This document shows positions 1 to 5,715 of a stretch of 9,056 bases of DNA, one piece after another (within the stretch, counting starts at the first letter, position 1; every line of letters begins with the position of its first letter). Below the pieces are notes generated by a model. The model saw only the letters and a program-made list of their open reading frames with translations, ran no database searches and was not told the DNA's origin. The position numbers were made by a program, and so were the translations under genes. The stretch is from Bacteroidota bacterium (GTDB taxonomy: Bacteria; Bacteroidota; Bacteroidia; Flavobacteriales; Weeksellaceae), in contig JAEZWE010000151.1 in assembly GCA_023420435.1 (NCBI GenBank), forward strand, positions 1-9,056, written 5' to 3'.

Positions 1-57
1 CTTCTTAAGAAGCTCAGGTGCTATTTCGTTTCTGTATAGCTCTTTGGTTCTTGCCAT
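1..57 (-). CDS. rplE: 50S ribosomal protein L5, N-terminal fragment (runs off the left edge)
   Basis: The first 19 codons of L5, the large-subunit protein that binds 5S rRNA in the central protuberance. The peptide starts MARTKELYRNEIAPELLKK and is cut by the window edge. The start is the ATG at 55-57, with a strong Shine-Dalgarno sequence GGAGGG (minus strand, 65-70) 7 bases upstream. It follows rplX by 17 bp, the normal order L14-L24-L5 of the spc operon. Both the ribosome binding site and the N-terminus look like Clostridia rather than Bacteroidota, so this fragment belongs with rplX to the left-hand, foreign-looking part of the window. The identification rests on a short peptide plus gene order. 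Confidence 0.85.
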   Translation of the reverse strand, partial: MARTKELYRNEIAPELLKK

Positions 58-64
58 GTTTTAA

Positions 65-70
65 CCCTCC
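65..70 (-). promoter_or_regulatory. Shine-Dalgarno sequence of rplE
   Basis: GGAGGG on the minus strand, 7 bases before the rplE ATG. It fits anti-Shine-Dalgarno pairing well. It is notable because no ribosomal protein gene to the right of position 776 has such a site; it marks the Firmicutes-like character of this end of the window. Confidence 0.8.
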
Positions 71-74
71 TCAC

Positions 75-392
75 TTAGAATGTTGCGTCGCAAGCTTTGC
101 AAGCACGCATTTTGGTCTTATCTGCCAGGATTTTATGAGCAACTCTAGTTGGCTTGCCGCAGGTTGGGCAGACAAGCATAGCCTTGGCAGCATAAAACGC
201 ACCCTCAACCTTGACGATACCGCCGGTCTCGCCCACTCTGCGGGGTTTTACGTGCTTGGTTACGATATTGACACCTTCAACTATGATCTTTTGCTCCTTA
301 GGGCTGGTAGCGAGGACCTTGCCCTGCTTGCCCTTATCTTTTCCTGACAGAAGGACGACTGTGTCACCCTTTTTAACATGAAGCTTATTCAC
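75..392 (-). CDS. rplX: 50S ribosomal protein L24, Clostridia-like with CxxC...CxxC
   Basis: L24, an early assembly protein that binds 23S rRNA near the exit of the peptide tunnel. The 105-residue protein has the KOW motif in its N-terminal half (VKKGDTVVLLSGKDKGKQGK, residues 6-25), followed by EGVNIVTKHVKP. The C-terminal half carries C75-P-T-C78 and C98-K-A-C101, a zinc-ribbon-like arrangement seen in many Clostridia L24 proteins and absent from the flavobacterial L24 I would expect after the genes to the right. The start is GTG at 390-392, chosen because MNKLHVKKGD matches the family N-terminus and GGAGGT (401-406) lies 8 bases upstream. Base composition, Shine-Dalgarno use and protein type all differ from the genes beyond rplN. 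As L24 it is certain; its source in Clostridia is inferred. Confidence 0.95.
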   Translation of the reverse strand: MNKLHVKKGDTVVLLSGKDKGKQGKVLATSPKEQKIIVEGVNIVTKHVKPRRVGETGGIVKVEGAFYAAKAMLVCPTCGKPTRVAHKILADKTKMRACKACDATF

Positions 393-400
393 CGTCGTAC

Positions 401-406
401 ACCTCC
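401..406 (-). promoter_or_regulatory. Shine-Dalgarno sequence of rplX, decides a GTG start
   Basis: GGAGGT on the minus strand, just after the rplN stop codon (408-410) and 8 bases before the GTG start of rplX. It supports GTG at 390-392 as the true start. It is typical of Firmicutes and unlike the Shine-Dalgarno-free starts of the rest of the operon. Confidence 0.8.
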
Positions 407-407
407 G

Positions 408-776
408 TTATAGTACCTCTGGGGCGAGGCTTAAAATCTTGAGGTAGTCCTTCTCACGAAGCTCCCTCGCCACAGGGCCAAATATACGTGTGCCCTTTGG
501 ATTTTTATCTTCCTTGATGATGACTGCTGCGTTCTCGTCGAAACGGATGTATGTGCCATCCTCACGACGTAGACCCTTAGCGGATCTTACCACAACAGCC
601 TTCACTACGTCACCCTTCTTAACAACGCCGCCGGGGGCAGCCTTCTTAACAGAGGCAACGATTACATCGCCGATGTTTGCATATCTTCTTCTTGTACCGC
701 CAAGTACTCTGATGCACATGAGCTCCTTCGCTCCGGTGTTATCAGCTACCTTTAATCTTGATTCTGTTTGTAACAT
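408..776 (-). CDS. rplN: 50S ribosomal protein L14, apparent Bacteroidota/Clostridia hybrid
   Basis: L14 binds 23S rRNA at the subunit interface and forms intersubunit contacts. The 122-residue reading frame is intact and of normal length, ending in the family signature GPVARELREKDYLKILSLAPEVL region (residues 100-122). Its two ends look like different organisms. MLQTESRLKVADNTGAKE (1-18) with codons tta, caa, aca, tca matches Chryseobacterium-type L14. From about residue 19-33 onward (LMCIRV, then NIGDVIVASVKK, PGGVVKKGDVVKAVVVRS, AAVIIKEDKNPKGTRIFGP) it is Firmicutes/Clostridia-like and the codons shift to G/C-ending forms (ggc, gtg, aag, ctc, cgt). The ATG overlaps the rpsQ stop (TAATG), and there is no Shine-Dalgarno sequence. 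The gene probably spans an assembly join; a real recombinant gene cannot be excluded from sequence alone. Confidence 0.9.
   Translation of the reverse strand: MLQTESRLKVADNTGAKELMCIRVLGGTRRRYANIGDVIVASVKKAAPGGVVKKGDVVKAVVVRSAKGLRREDGTYIRFDENAAVIIKEDKNPKGTRIFGPVARELREKDYLKILSLAPEVL
675..760. other. Probable junction between Bacteroidota and Clostridia DNA
   Basis: Within the first third of rplN the DNA changes from AT-rich flavobacterial codons to G/C-rich clostridial codons. The exact breakpoint cannot be set because the encoded stretches VADNTGAKE and IRVLGGTRRRYA are conserved across phyla; such conserved stretches are also where an assembler would mis-join two genomes. Left of here are Shine-Dalgarno sequences and a CxxC-type L24. 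Right of here are Shine-Dalgarno-free flavobacterial genes. Inferred from composition and protein affinity, not from alignment. Confidence 0.7.
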
Positions 777-1030
777 TACTTAGCTTTTTCAATGATTCTT
801 ACTAATCTCCATCTTTTGTTCTTGCTCAAAGGTCTAGTTTCTTGGATTAGAACTGTATCTCCTTCGTTGCACTCGTTGTTTTCATCGTGTGCGGTATATT
901 TTTTCGTTTTCAAAACGAATTTTCCGTACATCGGGTGTTTCATTCTCATGGTTTCGCTAACAACAATAGTTTTTTCCATTTTGTTGCTGGAAACAACTCC
1001 GATTCTTTCTTTTCTTAAATTTCTTTCCAT
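776..1030 (-). CDS. rpsQ: 30S ribosomal protein S17
   Basis: S17 is a primary 16S rRNA binding protein of the small subunit with an OB fold. The 84-residue protein has the expected RKERIGVVSSNKMEKTIVV start, the strand HPMYGKFVLKTKKYTAHDE and the ETRPLSKNKRWRLV segment near the C-terminus. The sequence is flavobacterial in type. The ATG at 1028-1030 follows rpmC by 12 bp and has an A/T-rich leader without a Shine-Dalgarno sequence. Its TAA stop overlaps the rplN ATG by one base (TAATG), suggesting coupled translation in the original genome. This is the last complete gene on the Bacteroidota side of the junction. Confidence 0.97.
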   Translation of the reverse strand: MERNLRKERIGVVSSNKMEKTIVVSETMRMKHPMYGKFVLKTKKYTAHDENNECNEGDTVLIQETRPLSKNKRWRLVRIIEKAK

Positions 1031-1042
1031 TGTTAAAATGAA

Positions 1043-1228
1043 TTATTGTTTGTTAGTTAACTCCGTGTTTAGTCTAGCGATTGTCTTTCTCAAATCTCTG
1101 ATTTGGATTGGGTTTTCTACAGGGCTGATTTTGTGAGCTAATTTTAGCTTGTTGTATTCAGCTTTAGCTTCCGCTAATTTGTTCTGTAAATCTCCTGCGC
1201 TTAAGTTTTTGATTTCAGCGTTTTTCAT
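1043..1228 (-). CDS. rpmC: 50S ribosomal protein L29
   Basis: L29 is a small two-helix protein of the large subunit, next to L23 at the tunnel exit. The 61 residues form a helical hairpin rich in Lys and Ala: EIKNLSAGDLQNKLAEA, then KLKLAHKISPVENPIQIRDL with the family feature P-x-x-I-R-x-L-R-K-x-I-A-R-L. Length is normal. The ATG at 1226-1228 follows the rplP stop by 12 bp, with an A/T-rich leader and no Shine-Dalgarno sequence. Its place between L16 and S17 is the standard operon order. Confidence 0.97.
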   Translation of the reverse strand: MKNAEIKNLSAGDLQNKLAEAKAEYNKLKLAHKISPVENPIQIRDLRKTIARLNTELTNKQ

Positions 1229-1240
1229 AATTTCAAAAGA

Positions 1241-1666
1241 TTATTGAGGTTTAACAAAATCGTTAGCAACGATAAATTTGGTCACTACTGGTAATTTTTG
1301 TGCGGCAAGTCTAAGAGCTTCTTTCGCTACTTCGTAAGGAACACCTCCAACTTCGAACATAATTTTACCTGGCTTTACTACAGCTACCCAATATTCCACA
1401 GCACCTTTACCTTTACCCATCCTTACTTCGGCTGGTTTTTTAGTAATTGGCTTATCCGGGAAAATTTTGATCCATAGCTGACCTTCTCTTTTCATATATC
1501 TCGTAGCAGCGATACGCGCAGCTTCGATTTGTCTTGCTGTGATCCAAGCTCCGTCAATAGCTTTGATTCCGAAAGTTCCATACGCTAATTGAGATCCTCT
1601 CTGCGCATTTCCTTTCATCTTCATCTTGTGAACACGACGGAATTTGGTTCTTTTTGGTTGTAACAT
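1241..1666 (-). CDS. rplP: 50S ribosomal protein L16
   Basis: L16 sits near the peptidyl transferase centre, helps position the A-site tRNA, and is added late in assembly. The 141-residue protein begins MLQPKRTKFRRVHKMKMKG and contains GSQLAYGTFGIKA, the helix with ITARQIEAARIAATRYMKR, and PAEVRMGKGKGAVEYWVAVV. The last holds the conserved Arg-Met-Gly-Lys-Gly loop that reaches toward the catalytic centre; in E. coli the Arg is hydroxylated. Length is normal. The start ATG at 1664-1666 lies immediately beside an array of 7-bp repeats in the 103-bp gap to rpsC, an unusual leader for a ribosomal protein gene; there is no Shine-Dalgarno sequence. Confidence 0.97.
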   Translation of the reverse strand: MLQPKRTKFRRVHKMKMKGNAQRGSQLAYGTFGIKAIDGAWITARQIEAARIAATRYMKREGQLWIKIFPDKPITKKPAEVRMGKGKGAVEYWVAVVKPGKIMFEVGGVPYEVAKEALRLAAQKLPVVTKFIVANDFVKPQ

Positions 1667-1672
1667 AATTTT

Positions 1673-1706
1673 TTAGATGTTAGATGTTAGATGTTAGATG
1701 TTAGAT
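1673..1706. repeat. 7-bp tandem repeat array, TTAGATG x4 plus a partial unit
   Basis: Four perfect copies of TTAGATG start at 1673, 1680, 1687 and 1694, followed by TTAGAT at 1701-1706. On the transcribed (minus) strand it reads as CATCTAA units ending just before the rplP start codon, so it would form the end of the rplP leader. It is opposed by the second heptamer array at 1736-1770, with 29 bp between. Confidence 0.95.
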
Positions 1707-1735
1707 AAATTTTAAATCAGTCCTTGTAACGGAAG

Positions 1736-1770
1736 TTCTAATTTCTAATTTCTCGTTTCTAACTTCTAAT
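1736..1770. repeat. Second 7-bp array, five TTCTAAN units, opposite orientation
   Basis: Five heptamers in perfect phase: TTCTAAT, TTCTAAT, TTCTCGT, TTCTAAC, TTCTAAT. The last runs into the rpsC stop codon (TTA at 1770-1772). The reverse complement, TTAGAA, shares the core TTAGA with the left array, so the two arrays are imperfect inverted repeats: GTTAGA on the left pairs perfectly with TCTAAC at 1758-1763. In the operon mRNA they could fold into a long interrupted hairpin between rpsC and rplP. Confidence 0.85.
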
Positions 1771-2522
1771 TAATTATTATTATTGTTTCTTCTTGGTCTT
1801 CTTTCTCCACCATCTCTTCTATCACCTCTCTCGCTTCTTTCTCCTCTTCCTGATGGTCCTTTTTTCTGCTGCCCTACTAGTGGTGTAAGTTCTCTTTTTC
1901 CGTAAACTTCTCCCTTCATAATCCAAACTTTTACCCCTAGTTTACCGTACTGTGTAAGTGCTTCTCCGATATGATAATCGATATCTGCTCTGAACGTTGA
2001 CAAAGGAATTCTTCCGTCTTTGAAAGATTCGCTTCTTGCCATTTCAGCACCGTTCAACCTTCCAGAAATTTGAACTTTGATTCCTTCAGCTCCCATTCTC
2101 ATGGTAGAAGCAATGGCCATCTTAACAGCTCTTCTATAAGAAATTCTGTTTTCGATTTGTTTTGCAATGCTATCTGCAACTAAAACTGCATCAAGCTCAG
2201 GTCTTTTGATTTCGAAAATATTGATTTGAACGTCCTTACCTGTAAGTTTTTTCAATTCTTCTTTCAATTTATCAACTTCCTGACCTCCTTTACCGATGAT
2301 TAATCCTGGTCTTGCAGTCGTAATTGTAACGGTTACTAATTTTAAAGTTCTTTCAATATAAATTCTTGAAATTCCTCCTTTAGATAATCTAGCCTCAAGG
2401 TATCTTCTGATTTTATAGTCTTCAGCGATACGGTTTCCGTAATCGTTTCCACCAAACCAGTTAGAATCCCATCCTCTGATGATTCCTAATCTGTTACCAA
2501 TTGGATTTGTCTTCTGTCCCAT
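1770..2522 (-). CDS. rpsC: 30S ribosomal protein S3, with an arginine/glycine-rich tail
   Basis: S3 lies at the mRNA entry site of the small subunit and helps unwind incoming mRNA. The 250-residue protein has the start MGQKTNPIGNRLGIIRGWDS, a KH domain with the GKGG loop at residues 77-80, and a C-terminal domain with GRLNGAEMARSESFKDGRIPLSTFRADIDY and KVWIMKGEVYG. Residues about 222-250 form an extra low-complexity tail of Arg, Gly, Glu and Asp ending in five Asn encoded mostly by repeated aat codons. Such tails are common in Bacteroidota S3 proteins but vary. It is separated from rplV by 7 bp, and the stop codon borders a heptamer repeat array. Confidence 0.97.
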   Translation of the reverse strand: MGQKTNPIGNRLGIIRGWDSNWFGGNDYGNRIAEDYKIRRYLEARLSKGGISRIYIERTLKLVTVTITTARPGLIIGKGGQEVDKLKEELKKLTGKDVQINIFEIKRPELDAVLVADSIAKQIENRISYRRAVKMAIASTMRMGAEGIKVQISGRLNGAEMARSESFKDGRIPLSTFRADIDYHIGEALTQYGKLGVKVWIMKGEVYGKRELTPLVGQQKKGPSGRGERSERGDRRDGGERRPRRNNNNN

Positions 2523-2529
2523 ACCTTGA

Positions 2530-2931
2530 TTATTTATTATCTTTTGAATCTAAAATTAATGTAACGTGGTTGCTTCTCTTTCTGATTCTATACCCTCTTC
2601 CTTGTGGAGCTGGTCTTAGTCTCTTCAATTGTCTCGCACTATCCACGAAAATTTCTTTCACGATAAGGTTTGCTTCTTCAATATCAGCTCCTTCATTTTT
2701 CGCTTGCCAGTTTGCCATAGCGGAAAGAAGAAGTTTTTCCAATTTAGTTGAAGCATCTTTCTTAGAATATTTAAGAATGTATAGAGCCTTATCTACACTT
2801 TCTCCACGAATGATATCGGCAACCAATCTCATTTTTCTTGGAGAAGACGGGCAATCATTAAGACGCGCTTTTATTACGTCTTTGTTTGCTTCTTTTCTAG
2901 CAATTGAGCTATCTTGTTTTCTTGATCCCAT
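2530..2931 (-). CDS. rplV: 50S ribosomal protein L22
   Basis: L22 binds 23S rRNA domains and lines the peptide exit tunnel with a long beta hairpin. The 133-residue protein contains SSPRKMRLVADIIRGESVDKA (near residues 29-49, the rRNA-binding helix region) and the tunnel hairpin at about 102-120, with RLRPAPQGRGYRIRKRSNH. Changes in this loop are a known route to macrolide resistance in other bacteria; I see no deletion or insertion in it here. An N-terminal extension of about 15 residues (MGSRKQDSSIARKEA) before the core is in line with flavobacterial L22. It follows rpsS by 5 bp, with no Shine-Dalgarno sequence. Confidence 0.97.
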   Translation of the reverse strand: MGSRKQDSSIARKEANKDVIKARLNDCPSSPRKMRLVADIIRGESVDKALYILKYSKKDASTKLEKLLLSAMANWQAKNEGADIEEANLIVKEIFVDSARQLKRLRPAPQGRGYRIRKRSNHVTLILDSKDNK

Positions 2932-2936
2932 AATGA

Positions 2937-3215
2937 TTATCTGCTACCTTTATTTTTGTTACCACCGTGACCTCTAAAAGATCTTGTCGGAGAAAATTCG
3001 CCTAACTTATGACCTACCATGTTTTCAGTTACATAAACCGGAACAAAAGTTTTCCCGTTGTGTACTGCGATGGTTTGTCCTACGAAGTCTGGAGAAATCA
3101 TAGATGCTCTAGACCAAGTTTTTATTACTGTCTTCTTACCAGACTCTACATTTGCCTGAACCTTCTTATCTAAATGATGTGCAATGAAAGGTCCTTTCTT
3201 AAGTGATCTTGCCAT
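2937..3215 (-). CDS. rpsS: 30S ribosomal protein S19
   Basis: S19 sits in the head of the small subunit, binds with S13, and contacts the A-site finger bridge. The 92-residue protein starts MARSLKKGPFIAHHLDKKV and ends with the family signature VGHKLGEFSPTRSFRGHG followed by a short basic tail. IKTWSRASMISPDFVG in the middle is also typical. Length is normal. The stop of rplB is 2 bp upstream, so translation is probably coupled. No unusual features. Confidence 0.98.
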   Translation of the reverse strand: MARSLKKGPFIAHHLDKKVQANVESGKKTVIKTWSRASMISPDFVGQTIAVHNGKTFVPVYVTENMVGHKLGEFSPTRSFRGHGGNKNKGSR

Positions 3216-3217
3216 AA

Positions 3218-4039
3218 TTATTTTCTTTTAGATACGATGTATCGGTTAGACACTTTGTTTTTCTTTCTTGTTTTGTAACCTTTAGCTGGTTTACCGTTTC
3301 TAGATCTTGGGTGACCTCCTGAAGAACGTCCTTCAACACCTCCCATTGGGTGATCTACTGGGTTCATTACTACTGCTCTTGTTCTTGGTCTTCTACCCAA
3401 CCATCTGCTTCTACCTGCTTTTCCGGATACGGTTAATTGATGATCTGAGTTAGATACTGATCCAATCATGGCCATACATTCCGTAAGGATCATTCTAGAT
3501 TCTCCTGAAGGCAATTTGATGATGGCATATTTTCCGTCTCTTGAAGTTAATTGCGCTGAAGAACCTGCAGATCTTGCTAAAATTGCACCTTGTCCAGGCT
3601 TCATTTCGATACAAGAAATAACAGTTCCTAACGGAATATTTTTCAGTTTCATTGCATTTCCAACTTCCGGCTCTGCGCTTTCAGAAGAAACTACTTTTTG
3701 ATCTACTTTAATACCGTTTGGAGCGATGATGTATCTCTTTTCTCCATCAGCATACTCAAGAAGAGCGATGAAAGCAGTTCTGTTCGGATCGTACTCAACA
3801 GTTTTTACCGTTGCTTCAACATCGAATTTATTTCTTTTGAAGTCGATAATTCTGTATTTCTTTTTGTGTCCACCTCCGGTGTAACGCATGGTCATTTTAC
3901 CAGTTTGGTTACGTCCACCTGACTTTTTAATACCAACCGTTAGAGATTTCTCTGGTTTGTTGGTAGTAATTTCCTCAAAATTGTTTACAATTCTGAATCT
4001 CTGTCCCGGGGTGATAGGTTTTAATTTTCTAACAGACAT
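3218..4039 (-). CDS. rplB: 50S ribosomal protein L2
   Basis: L2 is one of the most conserved ribosomal proteins, needed for subunit association and close to the peptidyl transferase centre. The 273-residue protein has the normal length and layout: an N-terminal OB-like domain with NQTGKMTMRYTGGGHKKKYR (residues 44-63, basic), an SH3-like middle domain, and a C-terminal region with GRSRWLGRRPRTRAVVMNP. The key histidine is H230 in NPVDHPMGG, equivalent to the functionally important H229 of E. coli. The tail GHPRSRNGKPAKGYKTR is typical. It follows rplW with a 29-bp A/T-rich gap and lacks a Shine-Dalgarno sequence. Confidence 0.98.
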   Translation of the reverse strand: MSVRKLKPITPGQRFRIVNNFEEITTNKPEKSLTVGIKKSGGRNQTGKMTMRYTGGGHKKKYRIIDFKRNKFDVEATVKTVEYDPNRTAFIALLEYADGEKRYIIAPNGIKVDQKVVSSESAEPEVGNAMKLKNIPLGTVISCIEMKPGQGAILARSAGSSAQLTSRDGKYAIIKLPSGESRMILTECMAMIGSVSNSDHQLTVSGKAGRSRWLGRRPRTRAVVMNPVDHPMGGVEGRSSGGHPRSRNGKPAKGYKTRKKNKVSNRYIVSKRK

Positions 4040-4068
4040 TACTATTGTTTATATAATTTTCTAAATTC

Positions 4069-4359
4069 TTAATTAAAAGCAAAAATGTCGAGTACTTCTC
4101 CTTCAACCAGTTTAACAACAGCTTTTTTAAGCTTGTTTGTTTTACCAACCTGAAGACCTTTCTTCGTATATTTTGCAGATATTTTCGGAGCGTAAATCAT
4201 TGTGTTCACGTCCGCTACTTTCACACCATAAGCTGCTTCTACCGCATTTTTGATTTGGATTTTATTCGCTTTTGGAGCTACCAAGAACGAGTATGTTCCT
4301 CTCAAATCTGTAAGATAGTTTGCCTTTTCTGAAATTACCGGTTTAATAATTACTGACAT
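4069..4359 (-). CDS. rplW: 50S ribosomal protein L23
   Basis: L23 is at the exit of the peptide tunnel and is the docking site for trigger factor and signal recognition particle. The 96-residue protein has the start MSVIIKPVISEKANYL, matching the usual I-K-P-x-x-[ST]-E-K signature, then SFLVAPKANKIQIKNAVEAAYGVKV, and the loop KISAKYTKKGLQVGKTNKLKKAVV. Length is normal for a bacterial L23. It follows rplD by 7 bp in the usual order L4-L23-L2. Confidence 0.97.
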   Translation of the reverse strand: MSVIIKPVISEKANYLTDLRGTYSFLVAPKANKIQIKNAVEAAYGVKVADVNTMIYAPKISAKYTKKGLQVGKTNKLKKAVVKLVEGEVLDIFAFN

Positions 4360-4366
4360 GATTTAC

Positions 4367-4996
4367 TTACTTTTTAAGGTTTTCTGTGAATTTTTCTACT
4401 GCACCTTCGATGAATACAATTTCACCAGCATTTATTAAATCATAAGAGCTGATTTCGTTATAAGTCAACACTTTTGTTTTAGGTAAATTTCTTGATGACA
4501 AGTACACATTTTTGTTAGCTTCCGGCAAAATGTATAGAGACTTTTTACCTTCGAAACCTAATGCATTATTGATATTGATGAATTCTTTAGTTTTTGGAGT
4601 ATCAAAACTGAATGATTCCAAAACTTTGATAGAATTATCTTTTAATTTCTGTGAAAGAACAGATTTTTTCGCCAATCTCTTCAGCGCTTTGTTCAGTTTG
4701 AATCTGTAGTCTCTTGGTTTTGGACCAAAAACTCTACCCCCACCTTTGAATACTGGAGATTTAATATCACCGTATCTCGCAGAACCTGAACCTTTCTGTT
4801 TCTTTAATTTTTTAGTAGAAGCAGTGATTTCGCTTCTTTCTTTGGCTTTATGCGTCCCTTGTCTTTGCGCAGCAAGGTATTGCTTAACTTCTAAGTAAAC
4901 CGCATGCTGGTTTGGCTCAATTCCGAAAACAGATTCGTCTAGAGTTACTTTCTTTCCGGTTTCTTTTCCTGATGTATTAAATATTACTAGTTCCAT
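4367..4996 (-). CDS. rplD: 50S ribosomal protein L4
   Basis: L4 has a globular domain on the ribosome surface and a long loop that narrows the peptide exit tunnel. In E. coli it also represses its own S10 operon; whether that holds here is not shown by the sequence. The 209-residue protein has the tunnel loop at about residues 60-95, with KQKGSGSARYGDIKSPVFKG and then GGRVFGPKPRDY. The ATG at 4994-4996 lies inside the end of rplC, with a 10-base overlap (ATGGAACTAG holds both the L4 start and the L3 stop), a clear sign of coupled translation. The N-terminus MELVIFNTSGKETGKKV is typical of flavobacteria. Confidence 0.97.
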   Translation of the reverse strand: MELVIFNTSGKETGKKVTLDESVFGIEPNQHAVYLEVKQYLAAQRQGTHKAKERSEITASTKKLKKQKGSGSARYGDIKSPVFKGGGRVFGPKPRDYRFKLNKALKRLAKKSVLSQKLKDNSIKVLESFSFDTPKTKEFININNALGFEGKKSLYILPEANKNVYLSSRNLPKTKVLTYNEISSYDLINAGEIVFIEGAVEKFTENLKK

Positions 4997-5613
4997 TTCT
5001 TGATAATTACATAAGAATTTTTAGCTCCCGGAACAGCACCTTTTACTACTAAAAGATTTTGCTCGTTATCTACTTTTAACACCTGAAGATTTTGAACAGT
5101 AACTTGTTTACCACCCATTCTTCCGGCCATTCTCATCCCTTTGAAAACTCTTGAAGGGTCTGAACCTGCACCGATAGAACCCGGAGCTCTTAATCTGTTG
5201 TGCTGTCCATGAGTAGCCTGCATTACACCTCCAAAATTGTGTCTTTTAACAACACCTTGGAAACCTTTACCTTTTGAAGTTCCGGTAACATCCACAAATT
5301 CTCCTTCATTAAACATATTTACCACAACCGCATCTCCTATTTTCACATCATGTTCGAATTCATTACGGAATTCTACAATTTTTGCTTTAGGAGTAGAACC
5401 AGCCTTTTTAAAATGACCAGCTAACGCTTTACCAACGTTCTTTTCACTCTTGTCATCGAAACCTAGCTGAATACCTACGTAACCATCAGCTTCTTCGGTT
5501 CTGACCTGTAAAACCGAGCAAGGACCTGCTTGAATAACGGTACAAGGAATGTTTTTTCCTTCTTCGTTAAACAGGGAAGTCATCCCGATTTTTTTTCCAA
5601 TAATACCTGACAT
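4987..5613 (-). CDS. rplC: 50S ribosomal protein L3, first gene of this transcript
   Basis: L3 initiates large-subunit assembly and sends a loop toward the peptidyl transferase centre. The 208-residue protein starts MSGIIGKKIGMTSLFNEEGK and holds the long central extension KGKGFQGVVKRHNFGG, THGQHNRLRAPGSIG and VFKGMRMAGRMGG. In the loop, A149 takes the place of the glutamine (Q150 in E. coli) methylated by PrmB, so that modification should not occur. The start ATG at 5611-5613 has an A/T-rich leader and no Shine-Dalgarno sequence. rpsJ, normally next upstream, is missing: the region upstream is a promoter-bearing gap and a divergent gene, so rplC appears to lead the operon. Confidence 0.97.
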   Translation of the reverse strand: MSGIIGKKIGMTSLFNEEGKNIPCTVIQAGPCSVLQVRTEEADGYVGIQLGFDDKSEKNVGKALAGHFKKAGSTPKAKIVEFRNEFEHDVKIGDAVVVNMFNEGEFVDVTGTSKGKGFQGVVKRHNFGGVMQATHGQHNRLRAPGSIGAGSDPSRVFKGMRMAGRMGGKQVTVQNLQVLKVDNEQNLLVVKGAVPGAKNSYVIIKKWN

Positions 5614-5687
5614 TGTTTATATTAATAAAAATTATCTTTCTGTTTTCTCTAATTTCGGTGGTTTTGTGATTTCTACGTTTGAAATAG

Positions 5688-5715
5688 GCACACTACACCC
5701 CTAAATTGAGTGTGC
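5688..5715. promoter_or_regulatory. Perfect 7-bp inverted repeat at the rplC promoter, possible operator
   Basis: GCACACT (5688-5694) and AGTGTGC (5709-5715) are exact reverse complements separated by 14 bp. The outer arm touches the last base of the rplC -7 box and covers the expected start of transcription at about 5707-5711. Only one arm would therefore be fully transcribed, which favours a protein-binding site in DNA over an mRNA hairpin. No regulator is identified. A chance occurrence is possible for a repeat of this length. Confidence 0.45.

Noticed and set aside
408..776. Natural inter-phylum gene transfer as the preferred explanation for the hybrid rplN
   Set aside because: The break is inside a conserved stretch, and the foreign block runs on through rplX and rplE to the window edge. 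An assembly chimera is simpler, though only read data can decide.
1673..1770. CRISPR-like or minisatellite array
   Set aside because: Units are only 7 bp with no spacers between them, so this is not CRISPR. It is annotated as two simple heptamer arrays.
2501..2977. Plus-strand open frame of 158 codons opposite rplV, and shorter ones opposite rplX, rplN, rpsQ, rplB and rplD
   Set aside because: They lie entirely or almost entirely opposite well-identified ribosomal protein genes and show no domain or start signal of their own.
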